This document shows positions 1-5,007 of a stretch of DNA of 6,357 nt, piece by piece. The notes beneath the pieces were generated by a model. It ran no database searches and was not told the origin of the DNA. It saw only the letters and a list, made by a program, of their open reading frames with translations. The stretch is taken from NCBI GenBank assembly GCA_030591795.1, contig JAUVAJ010000112.1, positions 1 to 6,357 of the forward strand, read 5' to 3'. The DNA comes from Desulfuromonadales bacterium (GTDB lineage: Bacteria > Desulfobacterota > Desulfuromonadia > Desulfuromonadales > UBA2294). Both the position numbers and the translations under genes were made by a program. Each line of letters begins with the position of its first letter. Within the stretch, counting starts at the first letter, position 1.

Positions 1-463
1 AATCCTGGGTGAATGGCGGGATGGTAAATGTGGACTCGGCGCTGCCGGTCAGGGAGACAATGGTGAGATCATGCAGGGTTCCGAAGCCGGGTAACATTTC
101 AAGCAGCTCGCCAAGGGCTCCCTGTTGAAGAGAGTCGTCCGACAGGGTTGTCTCGACCACGGTTGCAGCCGGGGAGAACTGCCATTGCCCATCACTGGTT
201 TGCCCGATCGGCAACGGTCCGTGCCATATTGAATGTTGCAGAACAATTTGCTCGCGCTTGACGCCATGAAAGGTGAGCGTGGTTACAGCAGTTGAGCGAA
301 ACAACTTTCGCTCGTATGCGGTCAGCTCAATATTGAATTGACCGACTTGTGCTGCGCGCTGCAGGTAGGCCGGGAGTTTCTCTTCAATCTGTTTGCCGAC
401 TAAAAAAGGCGTGCCGACGCCAGCTGCAACAATCAACAGTACAATAATGACAATTTTCTTCAT
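1..463 (-). CDS. YdgA/DUF945-like envelope protein, 5' part (3' end beyond left edge)
   Basis: The minus-strand frame from the ATG at 463-461 stays open to the window edge, giving the first 154 residues. Residues 1-22 are a lysine start followed by one hydrophobic segment (MKKIVIIVLLIVAAGVGTPF). No clear A-x-A cleavage site follows, so an uncleaved inner-membrane anchor with a periplasmic body is likely. The rest resembles the N-terminus of E. coli YdgA (DUF945): a G-K-x-I-E segment near 23-27, Y-x-R-x-x-F-x-S at 50-57 and H-G-P-L-P at 81-85, the last matching the family's HGPFP. DUF945 proteins are usually about 450-500 residues, so roughly two thirds is missing here. Biochemical function of the family is unknown. 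The start is supported by AAGGG six bases upstream and by the promoter described separately. The gene is divergent from the hsp20-clpB unit. The family call rests on recalled motifs, not on a profile search. Confidence 0.8.
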   Translation of the reverse strand, partial: MKKIVIIVLLIVAAGVGTPFLVGKQIEEKLPAYLQRAAQVGQFNIELTAYERKLFRSTAVTTLTFHGVKREQIVLQHSIWHGPLPIGQTSDGQWQFSPAATVVETTLSDDSLQQGALGELLEMLPGFGTLHDLTIVSLTGSAESTFTIPPFTQD

Positions 464-468
464 GATGA

Positions 469-473
469 CCCTT
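469..473 (-). promoter_or_regulatory. Ribosome binding site of the DUF945-like gene
   Basis: AAGGG on the minus strand lies five to six bases before the ATG at 463-461. It supports this start over any other in-frame codon. Confidence 0.6.
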
Positions 474-483
474 TTTCGGTTAG

Positions 484-497
484 TGAACGTATGTTCA
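484..497. promoter_or_regulatory. Operator-like inverted repeat TGAAC-N4-GTTCA
   Basis: TGAACGTATGTTCA has perfect five-base arms around a four-base centre. It lies between the predicted start of transcription and the ATG of the DUF945-like gene, about 6-20 bases downstream of the likely start site. Size and position suit a repressor operator. TetR-family operators often look like this, and the GAAC-N4-GTTC core also has the spacing of the Bacillus-type LexA box. The sequence alone does not decide between them, and no regulator gene is present in the window. Confidence 0.4.
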
Positions 498-509
498 TAG
501 TCACCCGAA

Positions 510-537
510 AGCATAGGGTATTTGTGCGGACTGTCAA
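510..537 (-). promoter_or_regulatory. Sigma-70-type promoter of the DUF945-like gene
   Basis: On the minus strand a perfect -35 TTGACA (537-532) is followed by a 16-base spacer and a -10 TATGCT (515-510), matching the TATAAT consensus at four of six positions. Transcription would start near 503, leaving a leader of about 40 bases before the ATG at 463. The next element downstream is the inverted repeat at 484-497, which would lie inside the early transcribed region, a usual site for a repressor. Spacing and the exact -35 make this the best promoter in the window. Confidence 0.6.
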
Positions 538-576
538 CCACAAATTACTATGCTGAGCGCTCAATGTGTTACATGT

Positions 577-603
577 GTTGCAAGTGCTTGCGCTGGGCCA
601 TTC
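577..603 (+). promoter_or_regulatory. Possible heat-shock (sigma-32-like) promoter for hsp20-clpB, weak
   Basis: GTTGCAA (577-583) and GGCCATTC (596-603) loosely resemble the sigma-32 elements CTTGAAA and CCCCATTT, with a 12-base spacer. They match at five of seven and five of eight positions. The site is about 35 bases upstream of the ATG at 639 and in front of a chaperone unit, which is where such a promoter would be expected. The match is poor and could be chance. Confidence 0.22.
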
Positions 604-627
604 GACTGGCTACACCAGTTTGGAGAT

Positions 628-632
628 AGGAG
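628..632 (+). promoter_or_regulatory. Ribosome binding site before the hsp20 remnant
   Basis: AGGAG with a six-base spacer to the ATG at 639-641 is a near-ideal initiation site. It shows that the original or rearranged hsp20 start was the ATG at 639. The TTG at 656, which opens the longest unbroken frame, is poorly placed relative to any Shine-Dalgarno. Confidence 0.55.
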
Positions 633-638
633 TTTTGT

Positions 639-906
639 ATGGAGATTGAGCAGCCTTGACTCTGATCGACGACCTGCTCGGGGTTCAGGAACAGTACCTT
701 GATATAGCAATTAATAAGGATATACTAACAATTGAAGCGCAAGGCATTGAGTCTCCCGAAAGGCGCAGAGGTGCGAAGGAATTCCACTATGGTCGTTACC
801 GGCGTCAATTCCGGTTGAGCGAAGCGGTTGACAGCGCAGGGTATCAGCCGAACTGACCCGGGGCGTGTTGACTTTGACTTTGCCGAAAGCAGCCTTTTTT
901 TACTGA
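639..906 (+). pseudogene. Small heat-shock protein (Hsp20/alpha-crystallin) remnant, two frameshifts
   Basis: Three frames together spell an alpha-crystallin domain. From the ATG at 639 the first frame gives MEIEQ and then stops at 657. A second frame (650-856) carries a strand resembling L-T-L-x-x-D-L-P-G-V (here DLLGV), then DIAINKDILTIEAQ, then YGRYRRQFRLSEAVD, the core strands of the fold, and stops at 854-856. A third frame (about 838-906) continues with VSAELTRGVLTLTLPKAA, the family's conserved G-V-L-T-L-x-L-P-K strand, ending in FFY and TGA at 904-906. One added base near 654-656 (CC to CCC) and one near 839-841 (GGG to GGGG) would restore a single 89-residue frame. Even then it would lack the usual 35-50 residue N-terminal arm and the C-terminal I-x-I tail that binds neighbouring subunits, and would carry Pro to Leu in DLPGV. 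Working sHSPs are cytoplasmic holdases that feed clients to ClpB and DnaK. I read this as a decaying gene at the head of the clpB operon; sequencing error could explain the frameshifts but not the missing ends. Confidence 0.75.
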
Positions 907-911
907 AGGAG
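905..911 (+). promoter_or_regulatory. Ribosome binding site of clpB, overlapping the hsp20 stop
   Basis: GAAGGAG lies seven bases before the clpB ATG at 919 and fixes that start. It shares bases with the TGA (904-906) that ends the third hsp20 frame, so ribosomes finishing an intact hsp20 would have stopped at the clpB initiation site. Confidence 0.8.
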
Positions 912-918
912 TATTTTC

Positions 919-3549
919 ATGGATACCAACAGATTGACCATCAAGAGCCAGGAAGCGATGCAGGCGGCCCAGACAATCAGCGCCAAACGGGGCCATATTG
1001 AGATCGATGGCGAGCATCTGTTGCTGGCTCTTCTCCAACAAGAGGGCGGGCTGATTCCGAACCTTTTGAGCAAGATGTCGATCTCGCCGAACGAATTGAT
1101 GCAGGCGGTCGAACAGCAACTCGATCGACGGCCAAGTGTTTCCGGTCCTGGGGTGGAAGAGGGAAAGATCTATATAAGTCAGCGGTTGAATCGTCTGCTG
1201 GTGCATGCTGAGGATGAAGCCAAACGACTCAAAGACGATTTTATCAGTGTTGAGCATCTGTTGCTGGCTCTGGTCGATGAACAAGGCCGCACCGATGCCG
1301 GGAAATTACTGCAGGCACAGAGCGTATCGCGTGACCGGGTACTGGCCAGCCTGACTGAAATCCGTGGCAATCAGCGGGTGTCGAGCCCTGACCCGGAAGC
1401 GAGTTATCAGGCGCTCGAAAAATATGGCAGTGATCTGGTTAAGGCGGCCAGGGATGGCAAACTCGACCCGGTTATCGGTCGCGACGATGAAATTCGCCGC
1501 GTGATTCGCATCCTGTCGCGCAAAACCAAAAACAATCCGGTGCTGATCGGTGAACCGGGGGTTGGCAAAACCGCCATCGCCGAGGGTCTGGCGCAGCGGA
1601 TCGTGCGTGGCGACGTGCCGGAGGGATTGAAAGAGAAAACTGTTTTTGCCCTCGATATGGGGGCGTTGATAGCCGGAGCCAAGTTCAGGGGTGAGTTCGA
1701 AGAGCGTCTGAAAGCGGTTTTGAACGAGATCCGCGAGAGTGATGGGCGCATTCTGCTGTTTATTGATGAACTGCATACCATCGTCGGAGCCGGTAAGGCA
1801 GAAGGGGCGATGGATGCCGGAAATATGCTCAAACCGATGCTGGCCCGGGGTGAGCTGCACTGCATCGGCGCGACGACTCTGAACGAGTATCGGCAGTACA
1901 TTGAAAAGGACGCAGCCCTCGAACGCCGCTTCCAGCCGGTGCTGGTGGAGCAACCGAATGTTGATGACACCATCAGTATCCTGCGTGGTCTCAAGGAGCG
2001 CTTTGAGGTTCATCACGGCGTTCGGATTCAGGATTCGGCTCTGGTTGCGGCTGCGACCCTGTCGAATCGTTACATCTCCGACCGCTTCTTGCCGGACAAG
2101 GCGATCGATCTGATGGATGAAGCGTGCGCCATGGTGCGGACAGAGATCGATTCGATGCCGCAGGAACTCGACAGTGCCACCCGACGGGTGATGCAGTTGG
2201 AAATTGAAGAGGCAGCCTTGAAGCGGGAGAAGGATAAGGCGAGTCGCGAACGACTTGCGGTTCTGCGGCGTGAACTGGCCGACCTGCGGACGCAGTCCGA
2301 CAGTCTCAAGGCCCAATGGGATGCGGAGAAAGCCGGTATTCGCATATTGCAGGATCTGCGCGAAGAGATCGACCAGGTTCGCCAGGAGATAGCTATTGCC
2401 GAGCGTGATTATGACCTGAATCGGGCGGCGGAATTGACACACGGCCGCTTGCCGGATCTGGAGAAACGCCTACATGCGGCGGAAGAGACTTCATCCCGGC
2501 AGGATGTCGGGAAGCGCATGGTTCGCGAGGAAATAAGCGAAGATGAAATCGCAGAAATTATTTCGCGCTGGACCGGAATCCCGATTGCCCGCCTGCAGGA
2601 AGGTGAACGAGAAAAGTTGTTAAAACTTGATGCATTGTTGCACCAGCGGGTAATCGGTCAGGATGAGGCGGTGCAGTTAGTTGCCGATGCGGTGATTCGG
2701 GCCCGGTCCGGCATCAAGGATCCGAAGCGGCCGATCGGTTCTTTTATTTTTCTCGGTCCGACCGGCGTCGGTAAAACCGAACTCGCCAGAGCCTTGGCCG
2801 AGACACTGTTCGACAGCGAAGACAATATGGTGCGGATCGACATGTCCGAGTATATGGAGCGGCACGCGGTCAGCCGCTTGATCGGTGCGCCACCCGGCTA
2901 TGTCGGTTACGAAGAGGGCGGCCAGTTGACCGAAGCGATTAGGCGTCGACCGTATGCTGTGCTGCTGTTCGACGAAATCGAGAAAGCCCACCCCGATGTA
3001 TTTAATGTCCTGTTGCAGATTCTCGACGATGGCCGGGTGACGGATGCCCAGGGGCGAACGGTCGATTTCAAGAACTGTGTGGTGATTATGACTTCGAACA
3101 TCGGCTCGGAATTCCTACTCGAAGGAGTTGATGATACTGGCGGGATCAGCGAATCGGCCCGGACCGCGGTCATGGCCGGTCTGCGTCAGCATTTCCGCCC
3201 AGAATTTTTAAACCGGATTGATGATATCGTATTGTTCAAGCCGTTAACCCGGCAGGAACTCGGCCAGATTGTCGATCTGCAAATGGCAGAGTTGAACCTA
3301 CGCCTCGAAGAGCAGGGGCTGGTGGTTAAACTATCGACTGCGGCCCGCGAGCATATGGCCACTGCTGCCTATGATCCGGCCTACGGCGCGCGGCCGTTAC
3401 GGCGGTATATTCAGCACCAGCTCGAAACACGCGTCGGGCGGGCGATTATTTCCGGTGAAGCCGGACCTGGCACCGAAGTGCAAATCGGCCTGCAAGACAA
3501 CGAACTGGCGGTGGTGTTGCAAAAGCCTCAAGCGGCTGGTGACGGTTAA
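919..3549 (+). CDS. clpB: ATP-dependent chaperone/disaggregase ClpB
   Basis: The 876-residue protein is a full-length Hsp100 disaggregase, close to the usual 857-880. ClpB forms cytoplasmic hexamers that thread aggregated proteins through a central pore with help from DnaK, DnaJ and GrpE. Order: Clp N-domain with two repeats (about 1-150); first AAA+ module with Walker A GEPGVGKT (211-218, K217), Walker B I-D-E (E284) and arginines 336-337; middle-domain coiled coil (about 410-540, beginning near [10 protein letters not shown]), which distinguishes ClpB from ClpA and ClpC; second AAA+ module with Walker A GPTGVGKT (613-620, K619), Walker B F-D-E (E686), pore loop GYVG (Y661) and sensor-2 G-A-R (R825). 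I see no ClpP-binding IGF/IGL loop, as expected for ClpB. The first pore loop reads [12 protein letters not shown], with Phe256 in place of the commoner Tyr. An in-frame GTG at 1378 (residue 154) aligns with the internal start that gives the short form in E. coli. The gene probably forms an operon with the upstream hsp20 remnant. Confidence 0.97.
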   Translation: MDTNRLTIKSQEAMQAAQTISAKRGHIEIDGEHLLLALLQQEGGLIPNLLSKMSISPNELMQAVEQQLDRRPSVSGPGVEEGKIYISQRLNRLLVHAEDEAKRLKDDFISVEHLLLALVDEQGRTDAGKLLQAQSVSRDRVLASLTEIRGNQRVSSPDPEASYQALEKYGSDLVKAARDGKLDPVIGRDDEIRRVIRILSRKTKNNPVLIGEPGVGKTAIAEGLAQRIVRGDVPEGLKEKTVFALDMGALIAGAKFRGEFEERLKAVLNEIRESDGRILLFIDELHTIVGAGKAEGAMDAGNMLKPMLARGELHCIGATTLNEYRQYIEKDAALERRFQPVLVEQPNVDDTISILRGLKERFEVHHGVRIQDSALVAAATLSNRYISDRFLPDKAIDLMDEACAMVRTEIDSMPQELDSATRRVMQLEIEEAALKREKDKASRERLAVLRRELADLRTQSDSLKAQWDAEKAGIRILQDLREEIDQVRQEIAIAERDYDLNRAAELTHGRLPDLEKRLHAAEETSSRQDVGKRMVREEISEDEIAEIISRWTGIPIARLQEGEREKLLKLDALLHQRVIGQDEAVQLVADAVIRARSGIKDPKRPIGSFIFLGPTGVGKTELARALAETLFDSEDNMVRIDMSEYMERHAVSRLIGAPPGYVGYEEGGQLTEAIRRRPYAVLLFDEIEKAHPDVFNVLLQILDDGRVTDAQGRTVDFKNCVVIMTSNIGSEFLLEGVDDTGGISESARTAVMAGLRQHFRPEFLNRIDDIVLFKPLTRQELGQIVDLQMAELNLRLEEQGLVVKLSTAAREHMATAAYDPAYGARPLRRYIQHQLETRVGRAIISGEAGPGTEVQIGLQDNELAVVLQKPQAAGDG
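1012..1271 (+). repeat. 20-base perfect direct repeat inside clpB N-domain
   Basis: The 20-mer GAGCATCTGTTGCTGGCTCT occurs at 1012-1031 and again at 1252-1271, exactly 240 bases (80 codons) apart and in the same frame, encoding E-H-L-L-L-A-L each time. These are the equivalent helices of the two Clp_N repeats. Protein similarity is expected, but identity at every synonymous position is not. Confidence 0.85.
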
Positions 3550-3642
3550 CCACTGCTGAATATTAAAGAAATGGCAAGAGGTCTTTACAATCGGTTTGTG
3601 GTCAGCTACGGTGTTTCTTTTAACATCTAATCTGGATCTGCA
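3550..3642 (+). other. clpB to regulator intergenic gap with possible promoter
   Basis: The 93-base gap contains no clear rho-independent terminator: only TTAAAGAAA and TTTCTTTTAA, far apart, are roughly complementary. A candidate promoter has -35 TTTACA (3584-3589), a 17-base spacer and a weak -10 TACGGT (3607-3612), which would give a leader of roughly 25 bases. It is good at the -35 and poor at the -10. The downstream gene could instead be reached by read-through from clpB. Confidence 0.35.
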
Positions 3643-4998
3643 ATGCCGAACATTCTTCTGGTCGATGACGTTGAACTTTTTCTGGAACTCGAGAAATCAC
3701 TACTCGAAGACCTTGACTACGAGCTCGCTACGGCGATGTCGGGCGAAGAGGTTCTGGAGCGAATCGACACCATAAAGCCTGACTTGATACTGCTTGATCT
3801 CTATATGGGCGGGTTGGATGGTGATGAGGTCTGTCGCCGTCTGCGGGAGATTGACCGCTGGCGAGCGCTGCCGATAATTATGGTGACAGCTGCCGGGCGA
3901 CGTGAAGAAGTCGAGCGCTGTCTGCAGGCTGGTTGTGACGATTACGTGACCAAGCCGGTCAGCAAGGTTGAACTTGTAGAAAAAGTTCAACGTCTGCTTG
4001 GTGCGGTTAAATCACGTCGGGCACCGCGTGAAACTGTTGGTCTGCCAGTTTACCTGGAAAGTGACAGCTGGTCGGGCACCGTCTGGGCCAGAGATATATC
4101 GAGTAACGGCATTTTTATCAAAAGTCTGACTGATATACCGGTCGGCAACCTGGTCAAAATTGCGATTGAAATGCCTGGAACAACGGTGCGATTGGTTGGC
4201 AAAGTTACCCGAACGGTCGGCGGCGACACGGGTGGTTTTGGTGTTTATATTGTGCAGCATGATCCGGACGGCAACACTCTTGAGTTGACCGAAGCGGATT
4301 CTGTTGAGGTAGATAATGCCGCGCTGGATGTATGCGATGCAGAACTTAAACGGGTGCAGGAGGAGAACGCTAGTATTACGAGCGAGGCTGATAAACTGCA
4401 CCAGCACATCCGGGAGTTGGAAGACGAGAACCTCGATTTTGCCAACCAGATTGTCCGGATCGAGGAGATAAATAATAACCTGACCAATCTCTATATCGCT
4501 TCATCCCGGTTGCATTCGACTCTCGACCGTCAGCTGGTAGCAGAAATTATCAAAGAGATCACCATCAATTTTGTTGGAGCCGAAAAGTTCGCTTTGCTGT
4601 TGCATGACGCAGGGAGTGATAATCTCGACTATTTGATGAGTGAGGGCTTTGACGAAGAGACTTTTCCGGCTGAGATTGCCGTTGATCAGAATGATATTTT
4701 TGCCCATGTGGTTCAGGAACAGGAAAGTTTCTTTGTTGAAGGTAGCGTCGTGGATGGATCCGACGATCCGTACCAGCCATTAGCGGCCATTCCCCTCATT
4801 ATCCACGGTGAAGTGATCGGGGTGTTGACTATTTATTGTCTGCTGGTACAGAAAGATAAATTCGAGGATATTGACTTCCATCTGTTTTCGATGATGGCCG
4901 AACATGCGGCAACCGCCCTGTTCTCATCTGGACTATATGAAAAATCGGAACGGAAACGCGAAACCTACCGCGGAATGATGGATCTGTTGCTTAAATAG
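3643..4998 (+). CDS. Response regulator with REC, PilZ and GAF domains
   Basis: The 451-residue protein appears cytoplasmic, with no signal peptide or membrane segment. Residues 1-120 are a receiver domain with every phosphorylation residue: acidic pair D8 D9, phospho-acceptor D52, switch T82 and K104 before P105. Residues about 125-220 look like PilZ, with both parts of the c-di-GMP signature: R125-x-x-x-R129 and D-I-S-S-N-G (D151, S153, G156), separated by the usual twenty or so residues. Residues about 230-285 are rich in E, L, K and N in heptad-like order and probably form a coiled coil that dimerises the protein. Residues about 290-430 resemble a GAF domain, ending in the typical I-P-L-I-x-x-G-E-V-I-G-V-L-T-I strand and a helix with H-A-A-T-A-L. 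There is no kinase, GGDEF, EAL, HD-GYP or DNA-binding domain, so the output is presumably a protein contact or localisation. The ATG at 3643 has only a weak GGA (3634-3636), but it places the receiver's first strand (NILLVDD) at the terminus as usual. No partner histidine kinase lies in the window. Confidence 0.85.
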   Translation: MPNILLVDDVELFLELEKSLLEDLDYELATAMSGEEVLERIDTIKPDLILLDLYMGGLDGDEVCRRLREIDRWRALPIIMVTAAGRREEVERCLQAGCDDYVTKPVSKVELVEKVQRLLGAVKSRRAPRETVGLPVYLESDSWSGTVWARDISSNGIFIKSLTDIPVGNLVKIAIEMPGTTVRLVGKVTRTVGGDTGGFGVYIVQHDPDGNTLELTEADSVEVDNAALDVCDAELKRVQEENASITSEADKLHQHIRELEDENLDFANQIVRIEEINNNLTNLYIASSRLHSTLDRQLVAEIIKEITINFVGAEKFALLLHDAGSDNLDYLMSEGFDEETFPAEIAVDQNDIFAHVVQEQESFFVEGSVVDGSDDPYQPLAAIPLIIHGEVIGVLTIYCLLVQKDKFEDIDFHLFSMMAEHAATALFSSGLYEKSERKRETYRGMMDLLLK

Positions 4999-5007
4999 AG
5001 TCTGTCG

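Larger units (their letters stand above)
464..638. other. Divergent intergenic region with several short inverted repeats
   Basis: This 175-base gap separates the divergent DUF945-like and hsp20-clpB genes. Besides the minus-strand promoter and operator-like repeat it holds: a perfect 10-base palindrome TGAGCGCTCA (554-563); a direct repeat ATGTGTT (564-570 and 573-579); GCAAG-TG-CTTGC (580-591); and ACTGG-CTACA-CCAGT (605-619), a possible five-pair hairpin just before the Shine-Dalgarno of the hsp20 remnant. A promoter for the hsp20-clpB unit must lie here or further upstream. I see no CIRCE element (TTAGCACTC-N9-GAGTGCTAA). Confidence 0.5.

Noticed and set aside
49..267. 72-codon minus-strand frame inside the DUF945-like gene
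   Set aside because: It overlaps the DUF945-like frame on the same strand, has no signal or family motif, and lacks a ribosome binding site. The +0 frame from 463 has a signal anchor and family motifs.
541..640. CIRCE/HrcA operator for the chaperone genes
   Set aside because: TGAGCGCTCA (554-563) is palindromic but does not match TTAGCACTC-N9-GAGTGCTAA in sequence or spacing.
650..860. Programmed -1 frameshifting as an explanation for the hsp20 frames
   Set aside because: No slippery heptamer (X-XXY-YYZ) or A-rich run lies at either switch point. Two separate shifts would be needed, and the product would still lack both ends. Mutation or sequencing error is simpler.
828..896. TTGACA (828-833) and TTGACT (868-873) as -35 elements of a private clpB promoter
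   Set aside because: No acceptable -10 follows at 15-19 bases in either case. Both fall in codons of the Hsp20 remnant (V-D-S and L-T).
844..1284. 146-codon minus-strand frame across the hsp20/clpB junction
   Set aside because: It is antisense to the clpB N-domain with no recognisable motif, and no promoter or ribosome binding site stands out at its start.
1306..2442. 378-codon open frame on the minus strand opposite clpB
   Set aside because: It lies wholly inside clpB, its protein has no recognisable motif, and its composition is what the complement of an AAA+ gene gives. It is a shadow frame. The same applies to the other minus-strand frames under clpB and the regulator.
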